A DNA stretch of 40,106 nucleotides, taken from NCBI GenBank assembly GCA_015065885.1, contig SVPJ01000021.1:1-40106 (forward strand), in the 5' to 3' direction. Origin of the DNA: Oscillospiraceae bacterium. Its GTDB lineage: Bacteria; Bacillota; Clostridia; Oscillospirales; Acutalibacteraceae. Made by a program: the position numbers and the translations under genes. A model generated the notes under the pieces. It had not been told where the DNA came from and made no database searches. It saw nothing but the letters and a program-made list of their open reading frames with translations. How positions within the stretch are numbered: the stretch's first letter is position 1; each line of letters begins with the position of its first letter. Positions 1-8,645 of this stretch are shown here, in pieces.

Positions 1-3000
1 CGAAGGTCGCGTTCGTAAGCGCCGTGTTGTAGGACTTCACGTCCACCAGCGTCCAGTCACCCGCCGTACCCACAAAGTATACGTCGGTGATGGCATCGCA
101 CAGATAGAACGCGTTGCGGTTAATGACGGTGGTATTCTTTGTGATATACACGGTGGTCAAACCCGTAACGCTGCGGAATAACTGCGCCGGGATCCGAGTG
201 ACCGTCTTACCAATGTAGACGGTAGTCAGCGCGGAACAGTCTGCAAAAATAGGATACGTCGACACACCTGCCGTCTCACACGCCACTGCATTGTAGTACA
301 CCGTTTGGATCGCCGTACAATAACGGAATGCATAATTACCGATGGAGATAACACTCTCAGGAATAGTCACAGCGGTAATGCTCGCACAATCGCGGAATGC
401 ATTGTTACCGATCGCCACCACAGGATAACCGTCGATCTCAGCGGGAATGACCACCTTACCGCGAATGGCGGTATTCACGTCCGTAATGGTCACCACGCCG
501 TCGTTGACGGTGTATGTGTAATAGGTAAGCGTCACATCCTTATCGCACACATCGCAGACGTTGTCATCTCCGAAAGTATGCCCCACAGCAGAAACGACCT
601 CCTGCGCGACCAACACTTCGCCGCACACGTCACAGTGGCTGCCCGCCGTAAGTCCGCTTTCAGTACAAGTCGGAGCGACCGCCTCGTCAACAACTTCACT
701 GTGGTCCGACATGGGAATAACACTACCCACCGTCAGCGTTTCGCCGCAAACCGCACACACGGTGTCCCCCGTGTAACCGTCTGCAGTACAAGTAGCCTCT
801 ATCCGCCCGATCGTTTGCGTGGTTTCGTGTGTACAGGTGGTATAATGCCACGTAGCGGTCGTCAGCGGATCGTTATACGAATCGATCTTAATACTCGCGC
901 GGTCATCCTCAGTGCCGCCGTAGTACACGTTTGCCAGTTTGGTGCATTTGTTAAATGCATACGCACCGATCGTCTTCACCGAACGCGGCAGATGCAGTTC
1001 GGTCATGGCGCTGATCTGCATAAACGCATGGTCTTCAATTGTCACCAAACTTTCGGGGAGTGTGATGGTCGGTACGTACAGGCAGTAATTAAATGCATAC
1101 GACCCGATGCTCTCAACGCCTTCTTCAAAGGTGAGCGACGTCATGCGCGTACCGCTTTGGAATGCCTTGGCACCGATGCGTTTCACGTGGGAAGGAATGG
1201 TCAGCGAACGGATCGCCGTGCAGGACACAAACGCGTAATCCTTTACTTCGTACACGTCGGCGGGAATCACCAGTTGCTTCAACTCTTCTCCGTTCAAATA
1301 CAACTTTTGTGCGTTCTTAAGCGGATTCGATGCGGCAGTCGCAAAAGTGATGCGGCACCACGCCGAAAGGTCGGTGATGTTCACCTTCGTGAGTCCCGTA
1401 CACCCGTCAAACGCATCCGCGCCGATATACGTGACACCGCTCGGAACGGTGACCGCCGTCATCGCGGTGCAGTTCTTAAACGCGCCCTCGCGGATCACCG
1501 TCACAACGGCTCCCTTGATCGTTTCGGGGATCACCACGTTACCGCTGACGGTGCTGTCCGCCGAAAGGATGGTGGCTTTACCATCGGTAACGTAATAGGT
1601 CACGTAACGCAGTTCACCGCACGCATCGCAGGAAATATCCGTATCGTCGGTGAAGGTATGCCCCTTCATGGGAAGTGTCTCGCGTACCGCAAGTAACGCG
1701 CCGCAATCAGCACACACCGTACCGCCGATATACCCGTCTTCGGTGCAGGTCGCTGCCTTGTCTTCCGTGAACACATTTCCGTGCGCACACGTGGTATAAT
1801 CCCACACAGCAGACGTCAAGGGCGTGTTGTTATCGCCAACAGTGATGCCTGCGCGGTCATCCTCAGTGCCGCCGTAGTACACGTTTGCCAGTTTGGTGCA
1901 TTTGTTAAATGCATACGCACCGATCGTCTTCACCGAACGCGGCAGATGCAGTTCGGTCATGGCGCTGATCTGCATAAACGCATGGTCTTCAATTGTCACC
2001 AAACTTTCGGGGAGTGTGATGGTCGGTACGTACAGGCAGTAATTAAATGCATACGACCCGATGCTCTCAACGCCTTCTTCAAAGGTGAGCGACGTCATGC
2101 GCGTACCGCTTTGGAATGCCTTGGCACCGATGCGTTTCACGTGGGAAGGAATGGTCAGCGAACGGATCGCCGTGCAGGACACAAACGCGTAATCCTTTAC
2201 TTCGTACACGTCGGCGGGAATCACCAGTTGCTTCAACTCTTCTCCGTTCAAATACAACTTTTGTGCGTTCTTAAGCGGATTCGATGCGGCAGTCGCAAAA
2301 GTGATGCGGCACCACGCCGAAAGGTCGGTGATGTTCACCTTCGTGAGTCCCGTACACCCGTCAAACGCATCCGCGCCGATATACGTGACACCGCTCGGAA
2401 CGGTGACCGCCGTCATCGCGGTGCAGTTCTTAAACGCGCCCTCGCGGATCACCGTCACAACGGCTCCCTTGATCGTTTCGGGGATCACCACGTTACCGCT
2501 GACGGTGCTGTCCGCCGAAAGGATGGTGGCTTTACCATCGGTAACGTAATAGGTCACGTAACGCAGTTCACCGCACGCATCGCAGGAAATATCTGTATCG
2601 TCGGTGAAGGTATGCTTACCCGTAGCGGCGATCGCGTCGCCCTGCTCCAAAAGTTCACCGCATTCTGCACACACGGTGTCACCCGTATAACCGTCTTCGG
2701 TACAGGTGGCGTCTTTGGCATTTTCAATGGCGGTGTTTTTGTGTTCACATACCGCATAATGCCATGTTGCATTAAGGAGAGCCTCGTTACGAGCAGCAAC
2801 AGTGATACCCGCACGGTCGGTCACGTTGCCGTCGTAATGCACATCGCTCAATGCGGTACAATCGTAAAACGCATACTCACCGATGTTCTGCACGCTGTTC
2901 GGAATCGTCACGGTCGTCAGTTTCGTGCAAGCCCGAAACGCCGTATTTCCGATACTCTGCACACCGTTCGGAATAACCGCCTCCGTAAGCGAGGCGCAAT

Positions 3001-6000
3001 AGTAAAACGCATAGTCACCGATGGCAGTCACGCCCTGCGGAATGGTCAACGCAGAAAGAGCGTTGCAACTGTAAAACATCCAGTTTTCAATGCATGTCAA
3101 ATTGCTCGAAAGGGTCACCGCTGTAAGCGAGGAACAACCGTAGAATGCGCCTTCACCGATGCTTTGCACACTGTCCGGAATGACCGCTCGGGTAAGCGAA
3201 GAACATTCGCGGAAGGCCGCATACCCAATGCTTTTGACCCCTTGCGGGATCGTCACTGCGGCAAGCGCGGTACACTGATAAAATGCGGCAGCCTCGATGG
3301 CGGTCACACTTTCGGGAACGGTCACCGCCGTGAGCGCTGTGCATTGGTAAAACGCACTGTTCCCGATCGTTGTCACGGGATAACCGTCGAAAGTTGAGGG
3401 GATCACGAGCCCTCCGCTGACGGCGGCATCTACTTTGGTAATGGTGACCTTACCGTCGGTCACGGTATACGTGATATAGCGATATTCACCGCACACATCG
3501 CAGGAAGCGTCGCCGTTATCGGTGTAGGTATGCCCCGTAGCGGAGATGACTTCGCCCATCACTACCGTTTCGCCGCAATCATTACACACGATATCGCCCG
3601 TGTACCCATCTTCGTTGCAAGTAGCATCCTTCATATTTTTCACCGTCGTGTTCGGGTGGTTACACCCTGCCACGGCATAATGCCAGGTTGCGTCGGTAAG
3701 ATAGGTGTTGCCATTACCGATGGTAATGTCGGCACGCGTGATACGGCTTCCGCCGTAATACACGTTAGCCAGTGAATAACAGTTCCCGAACGCACCGTCG
3801 CCGATACTCATCACGGTAGCGGGCAGTGTCAATTCTGTAATCGCCTCACACTCAATAAACGCATTCGAACCGATGGCTTCAACCGCCGTTCCCATCGTCA
3901 GGGTAGCCAGTTTGGTACAGCCCATGAAAGCGTTATCGGGAATCGTGGTCACCGTGTTACCCACGATCACCTTGTTCAGTTTGGTGCAACCCTCGAAGAC
4001 GGGGTAGCTGATCGTTCCCATCTGCGTGCAATTCGTCGCGTTAAACCGCACCGTGATCAGCGCCTTGCAACCCGCAAACGCGGCCGCAGGCATCGTCTGC
4101 ACATTCTTGCCGATATTCACGACCTGCATCTTAGCGCAAGAAGAAAACACGGTGGACGACGTTGTGTAATCGCCGATCTTCACACAGTTTTTCGCGTTAT
4201 AATTTACCGTTGCCAGCACCGTACAGCCGGCAGTCAAATTTTGCGGAATGGTGACCACGTCTTCGCCGATGGTCATCGTCTTCAACACCGTACAACCCGA
4301 AAATGCGGGATACTGCGCACTGCCGAACGTCGTGCAGTTTGCCGCGTTGTACACCACCGAAGCAAGGGCCGTACACCCCGCAAAAGCGCGGTTTCCCATC
4401 GTCTCCACACCGCGGCCGACAGTAACTTTCGCCAACGCCGTACATTCGTTAAATGCCGCGTAGCCAATCGTTTTGACACTATCGGGAATCACCAACGTCG
4501 AGAGTGCGACACAACGGCCAAACGCGCTGTCGCCGATCTGTTGCACACCGTTGCCGAACGACAGCGTTGTCAGTGCCGCGCAATCCAGAAACGCCCAACC
4601 CTCGATCGTGTCAACACTGTCCGCGATCGACACGGTCGCCAGTGCCGAGCAAGAGTAAAACGCATGCTCACCAATGCTCGTCACACCCGCAGGGATCGCA
4701 ATCGACTCAAGCGTATCGCAGTTATAAAAGGCCTCTTTTCCAATGCTCGTCACACTGCCATCGGCAGGAATCACACTCACATTGGTACCCGCTATCAACG
4801 TGCGACTTGCTTTTTCGATCAAGCAGTTGCCCGCGCTGCCGTACACCGTGTTTTCCGCGGCAACCGTAACGGCACGAAGCGCATTACAACCGCGCACCAC
4901 GTTCCCTGCAATGCTCGTAACACTTGCAGGGATATGCATCGATGCGAGTGACGCACAACCCAGGAAAGCACCGTCCCCGATCGTCCGCACCCCGTTTTCC
5001 ATCGTCACCGACACCAAGTTTTCACAATCCATGAAGGCATAGTCGCCGATCGTTTTCACTGCCGCAGGGATGGTGATATTCGCAACAGGAGATTTCGCAA
5101 ACGCATATTTCGCGATCGCCGTCACACTGCCGTCGGCAGGGATCACACTGTTTTTCGTACCCAAAAGCAATTCCTTATTTGCCGTACCGATCAGGCAGTT
5201 GCCATTACTGTGAAACACGGGATTCCCCGCCGCAACCGTCAACGTTTCCAGCGGTGCCGCGGCATCAAACGCATTGTCGCGAATGGTGCGAACCCCCTTG
5301 CCGATGACAAGCGACGTAAGTGACGTGCACTGAGAAAACGCATAGTTACCGATCATGACCACCGAATCCGGAATAACAACGGACGTCATGTTTTTGCAAT
5401 GGGAAAAAGCACCACCCGAGATCGTGATCGTACCTTCACGGATCACGCACGCCTCGACCGTATCGTTGGAGGCAATCAGGTGATTACCGCAGTACAGCAA
5501 CCCGTCCTCATCGTAATTCGATGCTGTTTGGGTAACCGCCGACATTACAAACAGGTCGTCACCCATATCCGTCACGCTGTCGGGGAACGAAATGGTCGTC
5601 AGCGATTCACAGATTTGAAACGCCGCATCCCCCACACGTTGAAGACTCTCGGGAAAATTCACCGTCGTAAGTGCTGTACAGCTGTAAAACGCGCCACGTC
5701 CGATGCTTGTCACACCATACTGGAACGTTACACTCTCCATACTGCGACAATCTTCAAACGCGTACTCCTCCACCGTCCGCAACGAACTCGGAAGAGTGAG
5801 CGATGTGATGTACGTCGCCCGATAAAACGCGATACGCCCAATCGTGCGCACAGGGTATCCACCAAGCGTAGAAGGAACCGTAATACTTCCTTTCATATTG
5901 ATATTGTCCACCGCCGTAATGGTGGCTTCGCCGTTCGATACCGTATAGGTATAATACCCATACGTGTATTCCTCCGCCTTCGCTGTGAGCGAAAACTCCA

Positions 6001-6067
6001 CCGCACCCGCGGGAATGAGCGACACCAACAACAGCAGTGTCAACACCAAACTCAATACACGTTTCAT
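1..6067 (-). CDS. Giant BspA-like leucine-rich-repeat surface protein, C-terminus cut by the window edge
   Basis: One reading frame stays open from an ATG at 6067 to the left edge, at least 2,022 codons with no stop seen. The start follows GAGAAGGAG; the nearby upstream ATG meets a stop at its third codon. Residues 1-30 form a Sec signal peptide (MKR, Leu/Val-rich core, likely cleavage near AKA-E). The rest is LRR_5/BspA-type repeats of about 23 residues, with recurring patterns such as 'IGxxAFxxCxxLTxVxIPxSV' and 'VYYGG'. Four Cys-rich inserts (about 3480-3700, 2570-2790, 1620-1840 and 545-850) carry 'CTxDGYxGxxVCxxCG...GHTFTDD...CDxCGE' and split the LRRs into five blocks. Blocks 3 and 4 are almost identical at DNA level. 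Such proteins are usually exported and bind host or microbial surfaces; the ligand is unknown. No anchor is visible because the C-terminus lies outside. Confidence 0.9.
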   Translation of the reverse strand, partial: MKRVLSLVLTLLLLVSLIPAGAVEFSLTAKAEEYTYGYYTYTVSNGEATITAVDNINMKGSITVPSTLGGYPVRTIGRIAFYRATYITSLTLPSSLRTVEEYAFEDCRSMESVTFQYGVTSIGRGAFYSCTALTTVNFPESLQRVGDAAFQICESLTTISFPDSVTDMGDDLFVMSAVTQTASNYDEDGLLYCGNHLIASNDTVEACVIREGTITISGGAFSHCKNMTSVVIPDSVVMIGNYAFSQCTSLTSLVIGKGVRTIRDNAFDAAAPLETLTVAAGNPVFHSNGNCLIGTANKELLLGTKNSVIPADGSVTAIAKYAFAKSPVANITIPAAVKTIGDYAFMDCENLVSVTMENGVRTIGDGAFLGCASLASMHIPASVTSIAGNVVRGCNALRAVTVAAENTVYGSAGNCLIEKASRTLIAGTNVSVIPADGSVTSIGKEAFYNCDTLESIAIPAGVTSIGEHAFYSCSALATVSIADSVDTIEGWAFLDCAALTTLSFGNGVQQIGDSAFGRCVALSTLVIPDSVKTIGYAAFNECTALAKVTVGRGVETMGNRAFAGCTALASVVYNAANCTTFGSAQYPAFSGCTVLKTMTIGEDVVTIPQNLTAGCTVLATVNYNAKNCVKIGDYTTSSTVFSSCAKMQVVNIGKNVQTMPAAAFAGCKALITVRFNATNCTQMGTISYPVFEGCTKLNKVIVGNTVTTIPDNAFMGCTKLATLTMGTAVEAIGSNAFIECEAITELTLPATVMSIGDGAFGNCYSLANVYYGGSRITRADITIGNGNTYLTDATWHYAVAGCNHPNTTVKNMKDATCNEDGYTGDIVCNDCGETVVMGEVISATGHTYTDNGDASCDVCGEYRYITYTVTDGKVTITKVDAAVSGGLVIPSTFDGYPVTTIGNSAFYQCTALTAVTVPESVTAIEAAAFYQCTALAAVTIPQGVKSIGYAAFRECSSLTRAVIPDSVQSIGEGAFYGCSSLTAVTLSSNLTCIENWMFYSCNALSALTIPQGVTAIGDYAFYYCASLTEAVIPNGVQSIGNTAFRACTKLTTVTIPNSVQNIGEYAFYDCTALSDVHYDGNVTDRAGITVAARNEALLNATWHYAVCEHKNTAIENAKDATCTEDGYTGDTVCAECGELLEQGDAIAATGKHTFTDDTDISCDACGELRYVTYYVTDGKATILSADSTVSGNVVIPETIKGAVVTVIREGAFKNCTAMTAVTVPSGVTYIGADAFDGCTGLTKVNITDLSAWCRITFATAASNPLKNAQKLYLNGEELKQLVIPADVYEVKDYAFVSCTAIRSLTIPSHVKRIGAKAFQSGTRMTSLTFEEGVESIGSYAFNYCLYVPTITLPESLVTIEDHAFMQISAMTELHLPRSVKTIGAYAFNKCTKLANVYYGGTEDDRAGITVGDNNTPLTSAVWDYTTCAHGNVFTEDKAATCTEDGYIGGTVCADCGALLAVRETLPMKGHTFTDDTDISCDACGELRYVTYYVTDGKATILSADSTVSGNVVIPETIKGAVVTVIREGAFKNCTAMTAVTVPSGVTYIGADAFDGCTGLTKVNITDLSAWCRITFATAASNPLKNAQKLYLNGEELKQLVIPADVYEVKDYAFVSCTAIRSLTIPSHVKRIGAKAFQSGTRMTSLTFEEGVESIGSYAFNYCLYVPTITLPESLVTIEDHAFMQISAMTELHLPRSVKTIGAYAFNKCTKLANVYYGGTEDDRASIKIDSYNDPLTTATWHYTTCTHETTQTIGRIEATCTADGYTGDTVCAVCGETLTVGSVIPMSDHSEVVDEAVAPTCTESGLTAGSHCDVCGEVLVAQEVVSAVGHTFGDDNVCDVCDKDVTLTYYTYTVNDGVVTITDVNTAIRGKVVIPAEIDGYPVVAIGNNAFRDCASITAVTIPESVISIGNYAFRYCTAIQTVYYNAVACETAGVSTYPIFADCSALTTVYIGKTVTRIPAQLFRSVTGLTTVYITKNTTVINRNAFYLCDAITDVYFVGTAGDWTLVDVKSYNTALTNATF
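897..1661 (-). repeat. Tandem intragenic duplication, copy 1 (765 bp)
   Basis: This stretch matches 1851-2615 with one visible difference (C at 1640, T at 2594). The offset is 954 bp, exactly 318 codons, so the frame is kept. It covers one LRR block plus the start of the next Cys-rich insert of the surface protein. The near-absence of silent differences points to recent duplication or gene conversion. Confidence 0.93.
1851..2615 (-). repeat. Tandem intragenic duplication, copy 2 (765 bp)
   Basis: Second copy of the 765-bp segment, 954 bp from the first. The 189 bp between copies hold the Cys-rich insert and differ from the matching part after copy 2, so the duplicated unit has since diverged only at its insert end, or conversion was limited to the LRR part. 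Confidence 0.93.
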
Positions 6068-6090
6068 TTCCACATTTCTCCTTCTCAAAA

Positions 6091-6108
6091 CAACGGTTAC
6101 AGCCGTTG
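6091..6108 (-). terminator. Weak hairpin between the EamA gene and the LRR gene
   Basis: CAACGG/CCGTTG six-base stem with a six-base loop, followed on the minus strand by GTTTTG. It lies in the 52-bp gap after the EamA transporter stop. It is too weak to be sure it ends transcription, so read-through into the LRR gene is possible. Confidence 0.35.
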
Positions 6109-6119
6109 CGTATTCCGTA

Positions 6120-7016
6120 TTATGTTCGACTTTTCGTCGGCACCTGTGCCAAAATGACCGCCGCGAACATCACCGCACAGCCGACCGCTTCGCGCGGGGT
6201 GGGCCACTGCAGCAGGATCACCGCCCCCGCCAGCACCGCAAACACCGATTCCAGCGACATCAGCAGTGACGCCACCGCGGGCGGCGTGCGTTTTTGCCCC
6301 AGTATCTGCAACGTATACGCCACACCGCTCGAAAGCACACCCGTGTAGCACAGCGGCAACCACGTTGCCGCCACCGCCTGCCACGAGAGCGACGGTTCTG
6401 TGATCCATGCCGTAATACCGTTTAAAATACCGCTCATCACAAATTGCAAGCAAGAGAGCAGCACCCCGTCCACACGGGTGACAAAGTGATCCACCGCCAG
6501 GATCTGCGCCGCAAACAGGAACGCACACGCGAGGGTATACGCATCGCCGTGATTTACGCTGAATCCGTTCTCGCCGCATAAGAGATACAAGCCGACCACA
6601 GCCGCCAACGCACCCACCACCAACAGCGGAGATACACGGCGGCGAAACAGCACAAACCCCACGAGCGGCACCAACACCACGTACAGTGCCGTGATGAAGC
6701 CCGACTTGCCGACGGTGGTATACATCAACCCGATCTGCTGTGCCGACGAAGCCAAAAACAGCAGCCCGCCGCACACCGCACCACCGAGCAGCGCATCCCG
6801 TGGACGGGTCGGCGCATGTATCTCCCGTTTCTTTCGAAGCAGGATGACGGGCAACAGCACCAGCGCACCCATAAAGAAACGAAGCGAGCCGAAACTGAAC
6901 GGGCCGATATGATCCATCGCCACGCTCTGTGCCACGAAGGCGCAACCCCAAATGATAGCGGCAAGCAACAGCATCCCACTGCCGATGAGCGATTGCCTGT
7001 TTTTCAAATTACCCAT
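6120..7016 (-). CDS. EamA-family (DMT superfamily) transporter
   Basis: 298 residues, the usual length for a ten-helix EamA permease. Two homologous halves are visible: about residues 12-145 (with 'AAIIWGCAFVAQ' and 'SAQQIGLMYTTVGKSGFITA') and 155-290 (with 'GVLSSGVAYTLQILGQKRT' and 'SLESVFAVLAGAVIL'). These are typical of RhaT/EamA drug-metabolite exporters. The family moves small metabolites or amino acids across the membrane; substrate cannot be read from sequence. The ATG overlaps the end of the upstream phosphodiesterase gene by eight bases (ATGGGTAA), which suggests translational coupling and a shared transcript from the promoter at 7829-7857. Confidence 0.9.
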   Translation of the reverse strand: MGNLKNRQSLIGSGMLLLAAIIWGCAFVAQSVAMDHIGPFSFGSLRFFMGALVLLPVILLRKKREIHAPTRPRDALLGGAVCGGLLFLASSAQQIGLMYTTVGKSGFITALYVVLVPLVGFVLFRRRVSPLLVVGALAAVVGLYLLCGENGFSVNHGDAYTLACAFLFAAQILAVDHFVTRVDGVLLSCLQFVMSGILNGITAWITEPSLSWQAVAATWLPLCYTGVLSSGVAYTLQILGQKRTPPAVASLLMSLESVFAVLAGAVILLQWPTPREAVGCAVMFAAVILAQVPTKSRT

Positions 7017-7788
7017 TGCACACCGCGTGCCCTTCCCATTCCTTCACGGGCGACAACCCCATCACCGCCGTGATAGTGGGGGCAATATCCAACAGCGAAC
7101 AACTCTCCGCAAGCGGGCCCGCTTTGAAATCTTTGCCGCGGAAGAACATCGGAATGGTCATGTCCTCCGGGCATTCACTGCCGTGTGCGCGGTCGTGCCC
7201 GCCGTGATCCGCCGTGATGATCACGGTATATTCCTCTCCGAAACGGTCGATCACCCGTTTTACGTTATCCAACGCCGTCGATACGCGCCGCAGATATTCC
7301 TCACTCATCCACCCGTTGTCGTGTCCGCCCTTTTCGTCGGTATCCACCAGATACAAAAAGACGAGATCGGGTTTTTCCTCTTCCATCGTGCGAAGCGCCG
7401 CGTCGGTCAGCAGGGTATCCACGCTTTCGTGGGTATAGGACTGAATGAAAGTAGCGAATTTCATCGAGCCGGGGCGCGCAATATCCCGCATCGGCTCCCA
7501 ACCGTAAAAGATGGCACACGTGCCGTCCGCATCCGCCACCCGCTCGAACACGCCTTTGATCGTATGTACCTGCGGAACGTAGGTGTTCGTAACGATCCCG
7601 TGGCGGGAGGGCTCCACCGAATGTGCCATCGTCATGTGACACGGGAGCGTGACCGACGGCACCATCGACCGCGCGGTGTAACAATACGCACACGCGGCTT
7701 CGAGCGTTTTCACGTACGGATTCCCGCACTGCTGCATCCCGTCGGGGCGCATCCCGTCGATCGAGATCAAAACGACTTTTTTATCCAC
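7009..7788 (-). CDS. Alkaline-phosphatase superfamily phosphodiesterase / nucleotide pyrophosphatase-like
   Basis: 259 residues from a GTG preceded by AAGGA at six bases. Another in-frame GTG at 7821 has no ribosome binding site, so the inner start is preferred. Metal-ligand and nucleophile motifs of the type I phosphodiesterase/NPP family are in order: 'SIDGMRPDG' near the N-terminus, 'PSVTLPCHMTM' with the likely nucleophilic Thr near residue 47, 'DTDEKGGH' mid-protein and 'TADHGGHDRAHG' near 190. The family hydrolyses phosphodiester or pyrophosphate bonds with two metal ions. No signal peptide is seen, so it is probably cytoplasmic. It shares a transcript with the EamA transporter. The exact substrate is open. 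Confidence 0.88.
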   Translation of the reverse strand: MDKKVVLISIDGMRPDGMQQCGNPYVKTLEAACAYCYTARSMVPSVTLPCHMTMAHSVEPSRHGIVTNTYVPQVHTIKGVFERVADADGTCAIFYGWEPMRDIARPGSMKFATFIQSYTHESVDTLLTDAALRTMEEEKPDLVFLYLVDTDEKGGHDNGWMSEEYLRRVSTALDNVKRVIDRFGEEYTVIITADHGGHDRAHGSECPEDMTIPMFFRGKDFKAGPLAESCSLLDIAPTITAVMGLSPVKEWEGHAVCNG

Positions 7789-7828
7789 GCCTCTTCCTTC
7801 TTTCTTGCCAAGATAAAACACAAGGAAA

Positions 7829-7857
7829 AGTATACCATATTCCTATAAAAAAAGCAA
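7829..7857 (-). promoter_or_regulatory. Sigma-A promoter for the phosphodiesterase/EamA operon
   Basis: Minus strand TTGCTT (7852-7857), 17-bp spacer, TATACT (7829-7834). The spacer ends TGG just before the -10 box, an extended -10 form repeated at several promoters in this window. Confidence 0.75.
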
Positions 7858-7889
7858 GAAAAAAGCGAAGCGAAAAGGACAGACGGTAC

Positions 7890-7918
7890 TTGACAATTCA
7901 TCGGTAATGCGGTACAAT
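7890..7918 (+). promoter_or_regulatory. Sigma-A promoter for tRNA-Leu
   Basis: TTGACA (7890-7895), 17-bp spacer, TACAAT (7913-7918), 14 bp before the mature tRNA 5' end. Near-consensus, as expected for a stable RNA gene. Confidence 0.85.
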
Positions 7919-7932
7919 ACCCCTTGTCACAC

Positions 7933-8019
7933 GCCGCTGTGGTGGAATTGGCAGACACGAGGGACTTAAAATCCCTTGGTAGCAATACCGTACCGGTTCA
8001 AGCCCGGTCAGCGGCACCA
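7933..8019 (+). tRNA. tRNA-Leu (anticodon TAA)
   Basis: 87 nt including an encoded CCA. Acceptor stem GCCGCTG/CAGCGGC pairs fully, with discriminator A. The anticodon stem AGGGA/TCCCT encloses CTTAAAA with anticodon TAA at 7967-7969. The long variable arm and T-arm (GGTTCAAGCCC) fit class II tRNA-Leu. It decodes UUA. The protein-like minus-strand reading through it is an antisense artefact. Confidence 0.97.
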
Positions 8020-8058
8020 ACTTAAGGAGTGCCCCTTTGGGGTACTCCTTAAGTTTTT
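8019..8058 (+). terminator. Intrinsic terminator after tRNA-Leu
   Basis: AACTTAAGGAGT pairs with ACTCCTTAAGTT, with an inner CCCC/GGGG extension, followed by a T run. It begins at the last base of the encoded CCA, so tRNA and terminator are directly joined. Confidence 0.92.
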
Positions 8059-8062
8059 CAAA

Positions 8063-8176
8063 GACCGGGCTTGAAACGAACTCCAAGGGTGAGCGGTCAA
8101 CGACCGCGAAGCCTTGGCAGCGACAGTCCGGGGGACTGTCGCGCTCGTGAGAAGAAAGCCCGGTCAGCGGCACCAA
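8063..8176 (+). repeat. Structured tRNA-derived repeat with a 21-bp copy of the tRNA-Leu 3' end
   Basis: Positions 8156-8176 repeat exactly the 21 bases at 8000-8020 (T-arm, acceptor and CCA). An inverted copy of part of the T-arm lies at 8063-8075. The stretch can fold as one unit: a 10-bp closing helix GACCGGGCTT (8063-8072) with AAGCCCGGTC (8156-8165); CCAAGG/CCTTGG (8083-8088, 8112-8117) enclosing GCGGTC/GACCGC; and GCGACAGTCC/GGACTGTCGC (8120-8142). A direct repeat of a tRNA 3' end is also how integration scars look. Whether it is transcribed is unknown. Confidence 0.65.
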
Positions 8177-8182
8177 AAAGAA

Positions 8183-8503
8183 AGACACACGAAAGTGTGT
8201 CTCAGACTGTCAAAAAAGTCCGGCAAACGCCGGGCTTTTTGCCGTCTGTCGCCTGCGGGCGGGGTTATCCGCGGGCAAACGCCCGCTCGACGCGCAGGGG
8301 AACCCTGACGGTGTCCGTTCGCGGTGTGCAAAATCGACAGTGCCGTCCATCACTGTCGATTTTGACCGCAGCACTCGCTTATGCCTCGCTGTATCCGCCC
8401 CCGGCGGCGCTCGGCAACGCGACCCCGCACACACCCCCTCCCTCCGTTTTCCAAGCATTAAGAGGCGGTTTTTTGACACGCTCAGACACACGAAAGTGTG
8501 TCT
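8183..8503. mobile_element. MITE-like element with imperfect terminal inverted repeats
   Basis: The ends are AGACACACGAAAGTGTGTCT (8183-8202) and the same hairpin at 8484-8503. Beyond each hairpin the inner flanks also match in inverted orientation (TGTC then AAAAAA), giving terminal repeats of about 35 bp. The inside has several GC-rich hairpins (CCGGCaaacGCCGG type with T run near 8220-8245; GCGGGcaaacGCCCGC near 8270), but no credible gene. The core at 8312-8426 is shared with 14461-14576. The non-coding stretch 8020-8645 is thus a terminator, tRNA-derived repeat, this element and a promoter. Confidence 0.55.
8312..8426 (+). repeat. Repeat core with conserved flanks and variable hairpin, copy 1
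   Basis: Flanks (GCGGTG..., GACCGC, GCACTCGCTTA, CGCTGTATCCGCC, CGCGACCCC) match 14461-14576, while the inner hairpin differs: here ATCGACAGTG/CACTGTCGAT, there GAAACAGCA/TGCTGTTTC. The helix is kept with another sequence. It is non-coding in both places. Confidence 0.6.
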
Positions 8504-8595
8504 TTCTTTTTGTATTTGTGTCCGCTAAGATACAAAACGATGTTACACCTTACGGTGTTGTGCTTCACACAAACGATGTGGCTGCGCCAACGATG

Positions 8596-8624
8596 TTGCA
8601 CTGCGTGCCAATATATGCTATAAT
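8596..8624 (+). promoter_or_regulatory. Sigma-A promoter for the small membrane protein gene
   Basis: TTGCAC (8596-8601), 17-bp spacer, perfect TATAAT (8619-8624), 21 bp before the ATG at 8646. It lies just outside the MITE-like element. Confidence 0.85.
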
Positions 8625-8645
8625 ACATCGCAAGGCGGTGATCTT

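Noticed and set aside
305..4951. Long plus-strand reading frames across the LRR gene (305-1696, 1781-3397, 4241-4951)
   Set aside because: They mirror the minus-strand surface protein, have no ribosome binding sites, and their Arg/His/Cys-rich composition is that of antisense frames. The minus frame has signal peptide, start site and coherent LRRs.
1..6000. CRISPR-like periodicity of about 70 bp
   Set aside because: The period equals 23 codons of the LRR repeats, repeats are degenerate, lie in one open frame, and there are no unique spacers or cas genes.
7933..8176. A complete integrated element bounded by the tRNA-Leu 3'-end repeats
   Set aside because: Only 135 bp separate the two copies and there is no integrase gene in the window, so at most a scar, not a prophage or integrative element.
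7898..8188. Minus-strand ORF with 'LVPLTGLEPVRYCYQGILSP'
   Set aside because: It is the antisense translation of tRNA-Leu and the tRNA-derived repeat, a frequent false gene in databases.
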